NCBI RefSeq assembly: GCF_001421885.1
Contig: NZ_LMLH01000028.1
Span: forward strand, 628,162 to 681,946
Source: Pseudomonas sp. Leaf48
Lineage (GTDB): Bacteria > Pseudomonadota > Gammaproteobacteria > Pseudomonadales > Pseudomonadaceae
DNA: 53,785 nt
Direction: 5' to 3'
This document shows positions 16,578 to 26,088 of the stretch, one piece after another (position 1 is the stretch's first letter; every line of letters begins with the position of its first letter). Under the pieces are notes generated by a model. That model did no database searches. It was not told the origin of the DNA and worked only from the letters and a program-made list of their open reading frames with translations. The position numbers and the translations under genes are program-made.

Positions 16578-16651
16578 TTCGGCGTGTGCAAGTGAGCATC
16601 AAAGCCCGTGATACCACCAGGGCGCTGAAAGCGCCGATATAAATCGAGCTT

Positions 16652-17248
16652 TCAAGGAACCAGATACCCCTTCACCCCGGTAAAAATAATCTGCGCCGCC
16701 AACGCACACACAAACAACCCCATCAACCGGCTGACAATCTGCAAGCCCTGGTCACCCAGAATGCGCTCGATGCGGCTCGACAGGTACAGCACCACCCCCA
16801 CGGTGAAACTGGCCAGGGCGATACTGAGAATGGCTGTGAGCTTGTCGTCCCAATGCGGCTGGCCTATGCCCATTACCAGCAAGGCACCGATCGTGCCGGG
16901 GCCGACCGTCAGCGGAATGGTCAGCGGGACGATGGTGACATCCTGCTGCACGTTGTCGGTCTGTACAGCTGACTTGCCCTGGGCCATGCCCAGTGCCGAG
17001 ATGAACAGCACACTGCCGGCACCGATGCGGAATGCGTCCACCGTGATGCCGAAGACACCGAAAATCATCCGGCCGAACAGATACAGGAGCACGCTCGAGA
17101 CCAGGGTGGCGAATGCCACTTTCCAGGCCAGCCGCTTCTGTTCCTTGCGTGAATAACCGCGTGTCAGGCTGATGAAGCAGGACAAGACGAAGAACGGGCT
17201 GTAGAGCACCAGCATCTTCAGGTAAACGCTGAACAACTCGTGGAGCAT
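16652..17248 (-). CDS. MarC family integral membrane protein
   Basis: A 198-residue inner-membrane protein with about six hydrophobic spans, matching the MarC/UPF0056 family in length and pattern. The segments SPFFVLSCFISLTRGYSRKEQ and VPLTIPLTVGPGTIGALLVMG (the PL.VGPG.I signature) are diagnostic. The biochemical role of MarC proteins is not established; early links to multiple antibiotic resistance in E. coli were not upheld. It is encoded downstream of retS on the same strand, 64 nt after it. Confidence 0.88.
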   Translation of the reverse strand: MLHELFSVYLKMLVLYSPFFVLSCFISLTRGYSRKEQKRLAWKVAFATLVSSVLLYLFGRMIFGVFGITVDAFRIGAGSVLFISALGMAQGKSAVQTDNVQQDVTIVPLTIPLTVGPGTIGALLVMGIGQPHWDDKLTAILSIALASFTVGVVLYLSSRIERILGDQGLQIVSRLMGLFVCALAAQIIFTGVKGYLVP

Positions 17249-17312
17249 GGTGCGTAGCTCGTCGGTGAGGAAGGTCGAGGGGAGTCTATCAGGCGTTTTG
17301 AAGTCTGTCGGC

Positions 17313-20090
17313 TCAAGAGGTATGGGTCGCTGCGCGATTCTGCTGGTCGCGCTGGGCGACCCAGTGTTCGATCAGCTCGCGCAACTGCGACAGTTCAACC
17401 GGTTTGGCCATGTGCCCGTCCATGCCGGCCTGGCGTGCACGCTCTTTATGTTCGGCAAGGATATGGGCGGTCAATGCCACCACCGGGGTGCGGACCCGCT
17501 GGTTGCCGACTTCCCAGGCGCGCAGTTGCTGGGTCGCCGAGAAGCCGTCGAGGATCGGCATTTCGCAGTCCATCAGGACCAGGTCGTAGCGCTGGGCCTT
17601 CATCGCTTGCAAGGCTTCTTCGCCATTGCAGGCGGTGTCCGGGTGAAGGTTGAGCTTGCCGAGCATGCCGCGGATGACCTTGGTCGAGATGCTGTTGTCC
17701 TCGGCCACCAGAATGCGGAAATCACTCGGTACCATGACCGCCGGGCCCGGGCCGATTTGTGGTTGCTGGGTGACAATCAGGCCTTTGTTGCGTTGGGTCA
17801 GTTCGTCGGCCAGGGTCGTCTTGAGGGTATAACCGGCCACCGGTTTGGCGAGGATGCGCTTGATCCCTGAATTGCGCGCAATGATCTTGCTGGGCGCGTT
17901 GCTGATGCCGGTGAGCATGATCAGCAGGATGTCGTGGTTCAGGCTCGGGTCTTCCTTGATCTTGGCTGCCAGTTGCATGCCGGTCATGCCGGGCATGTTC
18001 TGGTCGAGCAGGACCGCGTCGAAATAATCGCGCAGGTGCGCCTTGGTACGCAGCAATGCCAGGGCCTCCTTGCCGGATGAGGCCGCACTCACGTTAAGGC
18101 CCCAGGCAGTGCACTGCTGAACCAACACTTTGCGACAAGTGTCGTTGTCGTCCACCACCAGCACGCGGGCACCTTGCAACGGGCCATCGAGGTCAGAAGT
18201 CGGGTGTTCGAGGCGGTCCGGGTCGAGGGGTAGGGTCAGCCACAAGGTGCTGCCCTGGTTGTTGCCACTCTTGATGCCGAACTCGCCTTGCATCAGGCGA
18301 ATCAACTGGCGAGCGATCACCAGCCCCAGATTTCCGCCCAGATGGGTGGCCGAGAGGAAGTGTCGGCTGTGCAGTTCGGCATGCATGAGCGCGTCGCGCT
18401 CCTGGGCGTCCATCGGCTCGCCGCTGTCCTGCACGGCGATGCGCAGGCGCGGTTTGGTCGTCCGTTCATCCAGTGCCACGACGATCAGGATTTCACCTTC
18501 GTCGGTTTTCTTCAGGGCATTTTCCAGCAGGCTCAGCAGGGTCTGACGCAAACGGGTAGGGTCGCCGCTGATCACCCGCGGCACCTGCGGTTGAATGAAG
18601 CTGATCAGTTCGACGTTCTGCTGCTCGGCCTTGGCGCGGAAGATGCTCAGGCAGTCCTCGATCAACGCATTGAGGTCGAACTGCACATCATCGAGTTCTA
18701 TCTGCCCGGATTCGAGCTTGGAAATGTCGAGGATTTCGTTGATCAGCGTCAGCAGTTCATTACCGGCGCTGTGGATGGTTTGTACATAGTCGCGCTGCTT
18801 GACCGAGAGTGGCGTGCCCAGCAGCAGCTCGGTCATGCCCAGAACGCCATTCATCGGGGTGCGGATCTCATGACTGATCTTCGCCAGGAACTCGGCCTTG
18901 GCGTTGATCTCGGCGTTGCTGGCAGCCAGGTCGCGGCTGATGCTGAAACGGTCTTCGGTGATACTGCGCTGGCGCTCGCTCAAGGCGATGCTCATCAGCA
19001 AACCACTGATGCAGACGAAGGCGAGCAGGGTGGTGATCAAACCTTGGGGCTCGATCAACGTCAGCCCCAGCAGGGCAGGCAGGATCACCAGGGTCCCGAG
19101 GTTGAATACCACCATGGCGGCCACGAAATAGCGTGCCGGGCGATAGCCTTTTTGCCAGTGATAAGCGCTCACGAACAGCATGGTCAGACCGGCCAGGGCA
19201 ACCAGGGCGTAGGTGATCAGGTTCAGTGGCAGGGTGTTGACGAACAGCAGCATCAGGCTACAGGCCGTGATGATGACGACCTCACCCAGCAGTATCCTGT
19301 TCAGCGGATGCGGACCGAGTGGCGAGAAGAACTGGTAAGCGAGCATCAGGCCGCAAGGTGCCGTCAGCAACAACGCCAGGTAAGCGCCCGGCGTTTGCAG
19401 TGCGCGCCAGTCCGGCAGCCATGGCCCGGCCAGGTTCAACAACAGCATCAGGCTGAGCATTAACATCGCTTCGCATGTCGCCAACCACAAACTGCTGCGT
19501 GACCGGGTGTAGGCATAGCGGATGAGGTTGTGCAGGACGAGCATGCCGATGCACCCGAACAGCAGGCCATAAATCAGCATCTGGGTTTGTCTGGCCGCGG
19601 TCACGACCGCCGATTGCAGGGTGATGTAAGGCCGCAACTGGTGGTCGGAGGCCAGTTGCAGATAAACGTCGAGGGGTTTCTCGCTTTGTGGCAACGGCAA
19701 CATGAAGTCGGTACTGGGCAGTGGCCGCTCAGCCAGGGGCTGTTCGTTGCCCGTGCTGGAGTGTTCGATCAGAGTGTCGCCATCGAGCACATACAGATTC
19801 AACTGGCGCAGGTCGGGTGCGAAGACTCGCAACAGTTGTTCATGCTTGCCCGGGGTAAGCCTGAAGCGTAACCATAGCGCGCCACCGGGTTCGGCCGCGG
19901 TGATGTGGTCGAGTTCGATGGGGCTGAATTGATTGGTGTAACGTGCGGAGCGGATGTCGCTCAGTTGCAGATCGCCCTGTTCGTCGAGCAATATCGCCCA
20001 GCCACTGCCTTGCGCGGCAAAGGCCGGCAGCATGCAGAGCAAGGTCACCAGCGTGACGGTTAAACTTATGGCATTCCTGAGCCAGCGCAC
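17313..20090 (-). CDS. retS: hybrid sensor kinase RetS
   Basis: A 925-residue inner-membrane hybrid kinase. Order: signal peptide (to about 24), 7TMR-DISMED2 periplasmic domain (30-160), seven membrane spans (170-370), HisKA with His407 (ISHEIRTPMNG), HATPase (LLENALKK; GGNLGL), receiver 1 with Asp696 (LLDQNMP), receiver 2 with Asp841 (LMDCEMP). This architecture and the place next to purD identify RetS, which in P. aeruginosa restrains GacS and so blocks the small RNAs that drive biofilm and type VI secretion. The G1 box reads VQDSGEPM rather than DxGxG, so ATP binding may be weak. Start: GTG at 20090 with AAGGGA 7 nt upstream; the frame continues to 20144 without support. Confidence 0.93.
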   Translation of the reverse strand: MRWLRNAISLTVTLVTLLCMLPAFAAQGSGWAILLDEQGDLQLSDIRSARYTNQFSPIELDHITAAEPGGALWLRFRLTPGKHEQLLRVFAPDLRQLNLYVLDGDTLIEHSSTGNEQPLAERPLPSTDFMLPLPQSEKPLDVYLQLASDHQLRPYITLQSAVVTAARQTQMLIYGLLFGCIGMLVLHNLIRYAYTRSRSSLWLATCEAMLMLSLMLLLNLAGPWLPDWRALQTPGAYLALLLTAPCGLMLAYQFFSPLGPHPLNRILLGEVVIITACSLMLLFVNTLPLNLITYALVALAGLTMLFVSAYHWQKGYRPARYFVAAMVVFNLGTLVILPALLGLTLIEPQGLITTLLAFVCISGLLMSIALSERQRSITEDRFSISRDLAASNAEINAKAEFLAKISHEIRTPMNGVLGMTELLLGTPLSVKQRDYVQTIHSAGNELLTLINEILDISKLESGQIELDDVQFDLNALIEDCLSIFRAKAEQQNVELISFIQPQVPRVISGDPTRLRQTLLSLLENALKKTDEGEILIVVALDERTTKPRLRIAVQDSGEPMDAQERDALMHAELHSRHFLSATHLGGNLGLVIARQLIRLMQGEFGIKSGNNQGSTLWLTLPLDPDRLEHPTSDLDGPLQGARVLVVDDNDTCRKVLVQQCTAWGLNVSAASSGKEALALLRTKAHLRDYFDAVLLDQNMPGMTGMQLAAKIKEDPSLNHDILLIMLTGISNAPSKIIARNSGIKRILAKPVAGYTLKTTLADELTQRNKGLIVTQQPQIGPGPAVMVPSDFRILVAEDNSISTKVIRGMLGKLNLHPDTACNGEEALQAMKAQRYDLVLMDCEMPILDGFSATQQLRAWEVGNQRVRTPVVALTAHILAEHKERARQAGMDGHMAKPVELSQLRELIEHWVAQRDQQNRAATHTS

Positions 20091-20146
20091 GGCGAAATCC
20101 CTTCTTAGGTTGATGCCATAATATAACGATGCGCGGCGCGGCAATA

Positions 20147-20177
20147 GCCAGGCAAGGGCCCGTGGTCCTTGCCTGGC
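20147..20177 (-). terminator. perfect 11-bp hairpin between purD and retS
   Basis: GCCAGGCAAGG (20147-20157) pairs with CCTTGCCTGGC (20167-20177) around a 9-nt loop, 13 nt beyond the purD stop. No T run follows on the minus strand, so Rho-independent termination is uncertain; a role as purD mRNA 3' end is likely. Confidence 0.5.
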
Positions 20178-20189
20178 GTGGTGCTTACC

Positions 20190-21485
20190 TTATTCCTGGT
20201 TCTCGCCACGCTCGCGGGCAATGGCGCGATAGCCAATGTCCTTGCGATAGAAACAGCCTTCCCAGTCAATCTTTGCCGCCAGCTTGTAGGCCTGCTGTTG
20301 AGCAGCATCCACGCTGGCACCCATGGCAGTGGCGCACAGCACCCGACCACCGGCTGTCACGACCTGACCATCCTTGAGCGCAGTACCCGCGTGGAAGACT
20401 TTGCCTTCCAGTGTCGCAGCGCTATCCAGCCCATTGATGGCTGTACCCTTGGCGTAGTCACCAGGATAGCCGCCAGCGGCCAGGACGATGCCGACGCTCG
20501 GGCGCGGGTCCCATTGGGCTTCAACCTTGTCCAGCGCCTGTGCCAGGGCTGCTTCGACCAGCAGCACCAGGCTCGACTGCAAACGCAGCATGACCGGCTG
20601 GGTCTCCGGGTCACCGAAACGGCAGTTGAACTCGATGACTTTCGGATTGCCCGCCTTGTCGATCATCAGACCGGCGTACAGGAAACCAGTGTAGACGTTA
20701 CCTTCCTCGGCCATGCCGCGAACGGTCGGCCAGATCACCAGGTCCATGACACGCTTGTGCACTTCGGCGGTGACCACCGGAGCCGGGGAATAGGCACCCA
20801 TGCCGCCGGTGTTCGGGCCGGTGTCGCCGTCGCCGACGCGTTTGTGGTCCTGGCTGGTGGCCATTGGCAGTACATTCTTGCCGTCGACCATGACGATGAA
20901 GCTGGCTTCTTCGCCGTCGAGGAACTCTTCGATCACCACTCGCGAACCGGCGTCACCGAAAGCATTGCCAGCCAGCATATCGCGCACGGCGTCTTCGGCT
21001 TCGGCCAGGGTCATGGCGACGATCACGCCTTTACCGGCAGCCAGGCCGTCGGCCTTGATCACGATCGGTGCGCCTTTTTCACGCAGGTAAGCCAGGGCTG
21101 GCTCGATCTCGGTGAAGTTCTGGTAATCGGCGGTCGGGATCTTGTGGCGAGCCAGGAAGTCCTTGGTGAAAGCTTTCGAACCTTCCAGCTGAGCGGCGCC
21201 AGCAGTGGGGCCGAAGCAATCCAGGCCACGGCTGCGGAACAGATCCACAACACCGGCAACCAGTGGCACTTCAGGACCGACGATGGTCAGGGAAACGTTT
21301 TTCTCGGCAAAGTCTGCCAGTTGCTCAAGCGCCAGTACGTCGATGGCGACGTTCTCGCACTTGGCTTCGATGGCGGTACCGGCGTTGCCCGGGGCCACGA
21401 AAACTTTCTGCACGCGCGGATCCTGAGCCACTTTCCAGGCCAAGGCGTGTTCACGGCCACCGCTGCCAATGATCAAAACATTCAT
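20190..21485 (-). CDS. purD: phosphoribosylamine-glycine ligase PurD
   Basis: A 431-residue enzyme of purine synthesis that joins glycine to phosphoribosylamine with ATP. The start MNVLIIGSGGREHALAWKVAQ and the IVGPEVPLVAGVVDLFR, IKADGLAAGKGVIVA and NCRFGDPETQPVMLRL blocks are the GARS N-domain, ATP-grasp domain and metal site. Length is normal. It follows purH on the same strand, separated by a REP pair. Likely controlled with other purine genes; no PurR box was identified. Confidence 0.97.
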   Translation of the reverse strand: MNVLIIGSGGREHALAWKVAQDPRVQKVFVAPGNAGTAIEAKCENVAIDVLALEQLADFAEKNVSLTIVGPEVPLVAGVVDLFRSRGLDCFGPTAGAAQLEGSKAFTKDFLARHKIPTADYQNFTEIEPALAYLREKGAPIVIKADGLAAGKGVIVAMTLAEAEDAVRDMLAGNAFGDAGSRVVIEEFLDGEEASFIVMVDGKNVLPMATSQDHKRVGDGDTGPNTGGMGAYSPAPVVTAEVHKRVMDLVIWPTVRGMAEEGNVYTGFLYAGLMIDKAGNPKVIEFNCRFGDPETQPVMLRLQSSLVLLVEAALAQALDKVEAQWDPRPSVGIVLAAGGYPGDYAKGTAINGLDSAATLEGKVFHAGTALKDGQVVTAGGRVLCATAMGASVDAAQQQAYKLAAKIDWEGCFYRKDIGYRAIARERGENQE

Positions 21486-21538
21486 TTCAAAAACCTCGGA
21501 TGACGCTAATTCTGTTGAGCACCGCTGGGGTGCTTTTC

Positions 21539-21624
21539 TGTGGGAGCTGGCCTGCCGGCGATGCAGGCAACTCGGTCTATCAGCTAAACCGAGGGGATGC
21601 TATCGCTGGCAGGCCAGCTCCCAC
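21539..21624. repeat. REP pair between purD and purH
   Basis: TGTGGGAGCTGGCCTGCCGG at 21539 is answered by an inverted copy ending CAGGCCAGCTCCCACA at 21624, with a few mismatches near the inner ends and a roughly 35-nt spacer. This is a Pseudomonas REP class in the back-to-back arrangement known as a REPIN. It lies in the gap after purH and before purD. Confidence 0.8.
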
Positions 21625-21638
21625 AGTGGATCGTGTGC

Positions 21639-23246
21639 TTAGTGACGGAAGTGGCGCATGCCGGTGAAGACCATGGCGATGCCGGCTTCATCAGCTGCTG
21701 CAATCACTTCATTGTCACGCATCGAGCCGCCTGGCTGGATCACTGCAGTGATGCCAACCTTGGCCGCGTTATCCAGGCCGTCGCGGAACGGGAAGAATGC
21801 GTCGGAGGCCATTACCGAGCCTGCCACTTGCAGGCCAGCATGTTCGGCCTTGATTGCAGCAATACGCGCGGAGTTCACGCGGCTCATCTGGCCGGCGCCG
21901 ACACCGATGGTCTGGCGGTTCTTGGCGTAGACGATGGCATTGGACTTGACGTACTTGGCGACTTTCCAGGCGAAGATCAGGTCGTGGATTTCCTGCTCGG
22001 TCGGCGCGCGCTTGGTCACGACCTTCAGGTCGTCGGCGCTGATCATGCCGATGTCGCGGCTCTGTACCAGCAGACCACCGTTGACGCGCTTGTAGTCCCA
22101 GGCAGCGGCGCGATCAGCCGACCACTCGCCGCAGGCCAGCAGGCGTACGTTGGCTTTGGCGGCCACGATGGCGCGGGCTTCTTCGCTGACGCTTGGGGCG
22201 ATGATCACTTCGACGAACTGACGCTCGACGATGGCTTTGGCGGTTTCAGCATCCAGTTCGCGGTTGAAGGCGATGATGCCGCCGAAAGCGGATTCGGTGT
22301 CGGTAGCGTAAGCCAGGTCGTAGGCCTTGCGGATGCCGCCTTCGGCGTCCGGGCTCACGGCCACGCCGCACGGGTTGGCGTGCTTGACGATCACGCAAGC
22401 CGGTTTGACGAAGCTCTTCACGCATTCTAGCGCGGCGTCGGTGTCGGCCACGTTGTTGTACGACAGTTCCTTGCCCTGCAGTTGGGTCGCGGTGGCGATG
22501 CCGACTTCGGCAGGCTTGGCTTCAACATAGAACGCCGCGCTCTGGTGCGGGTTCTCGCCGTAGCGCATTTCCTGGGCCTTGATGAACTGGCTGTTGAAAG
22601 TGCGCGGGAATTCGCTGCGACCTTCGGTGCTCAGTACTTCGGCAGCCTGGTTAACGGTGCCCATGTAGTTGGCGATCATGCCGTCGTAGGCTGCGGTGTG
22701 TTCGAAGGCCTTGAGCATCAGGTCGAAACGTTGAGCGTAGGTCAGGCCGCCGGCCTTGAGGCCTTCCAGGACACTGGCGTAGTCGCTGGCGTTGACCACG
22801 ATGGCCACGTCTTTGTGGTTCTTCGCTGCCGAACGAACCATGGTCGGGCCGCCGATGTCGATGTTCTCGATCGCTGTCGGCAGGTCGCATCCTGGCTTGT
22901 TGATGGTGGCTTCGAACGGGTACAGGTTGACCGCTACCAGGTCGATCGGCTTGATGCCGTGCTCGTTCATGATGGCGTCGTCGATACCGCGACGACCAAG
23001 GATGCCGCCGTGGATTTTCGGGTGCAGGGTCTTTACCCGACCGTCCATCATTTCTGCAAAACCGGTGTAATCCGCGACTTCCACTGCGGCAACGCCGTTG
23101 TCCTGCAGCAGCTTGAACGTTCCGCCGGTGGAGAGGATCTCGACGCCCAGGGCTTCAAGCTCCTTGGCGAATTCGAGGATCCCGGTCTTGTCGGAAACGC
23201 TGATCAAGGCGCGGCGGATCGGCAGGCGGGTAGTCTGGTCGGTCAT
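21639..23246 (-). CDS. purH: bifunctional AICAR transformylase/IMP cyclohydrolase PurH
   Basis: A 535-residue enzyme catalysing the last two steps of IMP synthesis. The N-terminal MGS-like cyclohydrolase domain shows RRALISVSDKTGILEFAKEL and EILSTGGT; the transformylase part shows the family motif VIVKHANPCGVAV and ends YGITAVIQPGG-like (VGITAVIQPGGSMRD) and FTGMRHFRH. Start: ATG at 23246 (MTDQTTRLP), matching the usual family length; ATG 23258 is in frame but lengthens the protein. It lies downstream of dusB-fis on the same strand. Confidence 0.97.
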   Translation of the reverse strand: MTDQTTRLPIRRALISVSDKTGILEFAKELEALGVEILSTGGTFKLLQDNGVAAVEVADYTGFAEMMDGRVKTLHPKIHGGILGRRGIDDAIMNEHGIKPIDLVAVNLYPFEATINKPGCDLPTAIENIDIGGPTMVRSAAKNHKDVAIVVNASDYASVLEGLKAGGLTYAQRFDLMLKAFEHTAAYDGMIANYMGTVNQAAEVLSTEGRSEFPRTFNSQFIKAQEMRYGENPHQSAAFYVEAKPAEVGIATATQLQGKELSYNNVADTDAALECVKSFVKPACVIVKHANPCGVAVSPDAEGGIRKAYDLAYATDTESAFGGIIAFNRELDAETAKAIVERQFVEVIIAPSVSEEARAIVAAKANVRLLACGEWSADRAAAWDYKRVNGGLLVQSRDIGMISADDLKVVTKRAPTEQEIHDLIFAWKVAKYVKSNAIVYAKNRQTIGVGAGQMSRVNSARIAAIKAEHAGLQVAGSVMASDAFFPFRDGLDNAAKVGITAVIQPGGSMRDNEVIAAADEAGIAMVFTGMRHFRH

Positions 23247-23276
23247 CTCAATTTCCATCAAAAGCAAAGGAAGTCA

Positions 23277-23313
23277 GCAAAAAAGGCGACCGGTTTTACG
23301 CGGGCGCCTTTCT
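23277..23313 (-). terminator. terminator between fis and purH
   Basis: On the minus strand AAAGGCG and CGCCTTT form a stem with a GC-rich inner part, followed by TTTTTT. It lies 16 nt after the fis stop and about 30 nt before the purH start, so it could end the dusB-fis message or attenuate read-through into purH. Confidence 0.65.
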
Positions 23314-23328
23314 GGTTTGATTGAATGC

Positions 23329-23649
23329 TTACAGCAAATCGTACTGCTTGAGTTTCTTGCGCAGCGTGCCCCGGTTCAGTCCGAGCAGCTCGCTGGCCTT
23401 GGTCTGGTTGCCCTTGACGTAGTTCATCACGCACTCGAGCAGGGGAGCCTCGACTTCGGAGAGCACCAGGTTGTACACATCCGTGACGGCAGCGCCCTCA
23501 AGGTGGGCGAAATAATTGTGCAGCGCCTTCTCGACACTCCCGCGAAGGGTCTGGCCTTCTTCGCTCGGCGTATTGAGGTGCTGTTTCAAATTCACGTTGT
23601 CGCTCACGGGTGTTGTTCCACTCACTAAAGTCTCGGTCATCATCGTCAT
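23329..23649 (-). CDS. fis: DNA-binding protein Fis
   Basis: A 106-residue nucleoid protein that bends DNA and activates growth-related promoters. The C-terminal helix-turn-helix QTKASELLGLNRGTLRKKLKQY is nearly invariant in Fis, and the LHNYFAHLEG segment is the dimer region. Start: ATG at 23649, which overlaps the dusB stop by ATGA; internal ATGs at 23643 and 23640 are possible. The dusB-fis operon is the same as in enterobacteria. Confidence 0.95.
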   Translation of the reverse strand: MTMMTETLVSGTTPVSDNVNLKQHLNTPSEEGQTLRGSVEKALHNYFAHLEGAAVTDVYNLVLSEVEAPLLECVMNYVKGNQTKASELLGLNRGTLRKKLKQYDLL

Positions 23650-24656
23650 GCGGCCACCCCTTCTCCGTCCCCTGTCAGGCTCTTGTAACGTTCGGCGAAG
23701 AACTCCCGGACGTTGGCGCATTGTGTTTCCGTACCATCCAAACGATTGAAGTGGGCGCGAAATTCCCTGGCGCCCGGCAAGGTTGCGAGATACCAGCCCA
23801 CATGCTTGCGAGCAATGCGCACACCCATGACATCACCATAAAAGGCGTGCAGGGCAGCCAAATGCTCTAGCAGTATGCGTTCCACCTCGATCAGTTCCAG
23901 CGCCGGGAGCTTCTCGCCGGTACGCAGGAAATGGTCGATCTCGCGAAAAATCCACGGCCGCCCCTGGGCGGCCCGGCCAATCAACAGGCCGTCGGCACCG
24001 GTCGCGTCGAGCACGTACCGGGCCTTTTCCGGCGAATCGATATCGCCGTTGGCGAAGACCGGAATCGACACGGCCTGCTTGATCGCGGCAATGGTGTCGT
24101 ATTCGGCTTCACCTGTATAAAGATCGGCACGGGTGCGGCCATGCACCGCCAGCGCCGTAATGCCTGCCTGTTCGGCGATCTTCGCCACCGTCAGGCCGTT
24201 CTTGTTGTCCCGGTCCCAGCCGGTACGGATTTTCAGGGTGACCGGCACATCAACCGCAGCCACTACGGCCTGCAGGATCTCGGTGACCAATGCTTCATCC
24301 TTCAACAGTGCGGAACCGGCGGCCTTGTTGCAGACCTTCTTCGCCGGACAGCCCATGTTGATATCAATAATCTGTGCGCCCAGCTCGACATTGGCCCGGG
24401 CTGCATCCGCCAGCATCCGGGCATCACCACCGGCGATCTGTACCGAGCGTGGCTCGGGATCACCTTCGTGGATCATGCGCATGCGTGATTTGCGGGTGTT
24501 CCACAAACTCATGTCACTGGTGACCATTTCCGAAACCACGAGTCCCGCACCCAAACGCTTGCACAGCTGACGAAAGGGCTGGTCGGTGACGCCCGCCATC
24601 GGGGCGAGAATCAAGCCGTTATTTAATGCGTATGGACCGATGCGTACCGCCGACAT
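23646..24656 (-). CDS. dusB: tRNA-dihydrouridine synthase DusB
   Basis: A 336-residue flavoenzyme that reduces particular uridines of tRNA to dihydrouridine. The TIM-barrel start LILAPMAGVTDQPFRQL binds FMN; NMGCPAKKVCNKAAGSALL contains the catalytic Cys103; DGLLIGRAAQGRPWIF is the C-terminal phosphate site. Length is normal. It is the first gene of dusB-fis. The 184-nt gap upstream (24657-24840) holds the promoter region; AT-rich sequence is present there but no confident box was assigned. Confidence 0.95.
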   Translation of the reverse strand: MSAVRIGPYALNNGLILAPMAGVTDQPFRQLCKRLGAGLVVSEMVTSDMSLWNTRKSRMRMIHEGDPEPRSVQIAGGDARMLADAARANVELGAQIIDINMGCPAKKVCNKAAGSALLKDEALVTEILQAVVAAVDVPVTLKIRTGWDRDNKNGLTVAKIAEQAGITALAVHGRTRADLYTGEAEYDTIAAIKQAVSIPVFANGDIDSPEKARYVLDATGADGLLIGRAAQGRPWIFREIDHFLRTGEKLPALELIEVERILLEHLAALHAFYGDVMGVRIARKHVGWYLATLPGAREFRAHFNRLDGTETQCANVREFFAERYKSLTGDGEGVAA

Positions 24657-24840
24657 AGGACTTCCCTGTTGTGGGGCCGGATCATGAGAGTTCGAAAAAG
24701 GGTTGGCATGATACCCGCTCTCGATGACTGGTTAAAGGCTGAATTGAACAAAATCTGAACAGCTATTCTGTTATTGCCTGTGGTTTGGTTTGCCCGGGGC
24801 GCTCAGAAAGCCGGTGTCAATTGCCAGCCGGTGAAGGGCT

Positions 24841-26058
24841 TCACTCTGGAGAATGGAAGCTGAGGCTGTAATTCACGGCTTTTGCGCCAGGGTCGAGAAT
24901 GTCCAGGGCGATGTGGATCGGTGTTTGCGGTGGCATTTCGGCCAGGCCTTCGAGATCGCCGCTCAGGTACTCGCCGGGTTTGAATCGACGGCTGGCTATC
25001 AGATGGCCGTTGAGATCGGCAAAGCGCAACTCCAGCAGCGGGAACGGCTGGGAGAAGGGCGCGCGGTTATAGATGATTGCATCGACAACCAGGGCGCCGT
25101 TGAACTCCGGGTGACTGCGTACTACCAGGTTGCTGCTCTTGATTTTCGCGATGTCGACTTTCGAGGGCACGGTGCAACCGATGTGCGGGCACAATTGCTG
25201 GAACCAGGGGCGGTATTGATCCTGACGTGCCAGTTCATCGAAGTGGTAAGCGATGTACTGGCCGGCGAGTGCGCCAGCGGCGAGCAGGGTCAGCAGCAGC
25301 CAGAGCAGCCGACGGCCCCAGGGCGTGCGGCGCTGTTGCCAGTCCAGTTGCAGCGGGTCGTCGGTCAGGTCCTGCAGGACTTCGGCGCGCACGCCTGGTT
25401 CGCGCTCACGTCGTTTGCGCAGTGGTTCAATCGAAGGCAGGTGGTCGTCGAACGCCTGCTCGTCGGTTGCCGACAGGCGTTCATGGTTGAGTGGCGCGTC
25501 GAGTGGATCGTGCAGGCGCAATTGTGGTGGCTGCGGCTCGTCGTCCAGATCGACCGGCTCCAGGGTCAGCGAGGGCTCGGTGCGCGAGGCCGGTTCCGGC
25601 TCGGAGTCCGGGGAATCGTTGTCGACGGCTTGAGCGCGATCGGCGGCCGATTCGCTGAACAGGCTGTCGGACCATGGCTCTTCATCTTGCTCGACGGTAT
25701 CGCGACGGGCGCTCAGCGAATCATCACGATGCCGGCTGAATTCGGTGGTCGGCTGGATTTCACGTTGTTCCAGCCGGGCGAGTTCTTCGTCGAGGTCCAG
25801 GCTGTCCAGATCCAGTTCGGTGGCGCTCCATTGCTTTTGGCTGATGGCACGCGGCTGCGCAGGCTCGGTCGGTTCGGCGGCCACAGAAGCCGATACAGGC
25901 GCTTCCTTGCCTGCTTGCTCAAGCAGCTGCTTGGCAGCATTGAAAACCTGCAGGCATGAGCCGCAACGAACCACGCCCCGCGCCACGCTCAACTGAGCAT
26001 GGCTGACGCGGAAGCTGGTTTGGCAATGCGGGCACTGGGTGACGAAGCTGTCGGTCAT
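24841..26058 (-). CDS. DUF3426 zinc-ribbon membrane protein
   Basis: A 405-residue protein with an N-terminal MJ0042-type zinc ribbon (Cys9, Cys12, Cys32, Cys35: CPHC...CGSC), a long acidic, low-complexity middle (about 60-235, rich in Asp, Glu, Pro), one membrane span (RLLWLLLTLLAAGALAGQYI, about 248-267) and a C-terminal DUF3426 domain with QLCPHIGC. The family's role is unknown; the topology suggests a cytoplasmic zinc ribbon joined to a periplasmic domain. It lies between prmA and dusB on the same strand, as in other pseudomonads, starting 31 nt after prmA. Confidence 0.85.
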   Translation of the reverse strand: MTDSFVTQCPHCQTSFRVSHAQLSVARGVVRCGSCLQVFNAAKQLLEQAGKEAPVSASVAAEPTEPAQPRAISQKQWSATELDLDSLDLDEELARLEQREIQPTTEFSRHRDDSLSARRDTVEQDEEPWSDSLFSESAADRAQAVDNDSPDSEPEPASRTEPSLTLEPVDLDDEPQPPQLRLHDPLDAPLNHERLSATDEQAFDDHLPSIEPLRKRREREPGVRAEVLQDLTDDPLQLDWQQRRTPWGRRLLWLLLTLLAAGALAGQYIAYHFDELARQDQYRPWFQQLCPHIGCTVPSKVDIAKIKSSNLVVRSHPEFNGALVVDAIIYNRAPFSQPFPLLELRFADLNGHLIASRRFKPGEYLSGDLEGLAEMPPQTPIHIALDILDPGAKAVNYSLSFHSPE

Positions 26059-26088
26059 GCGGCGATCCGGATTATGCAGGCGCCCATT

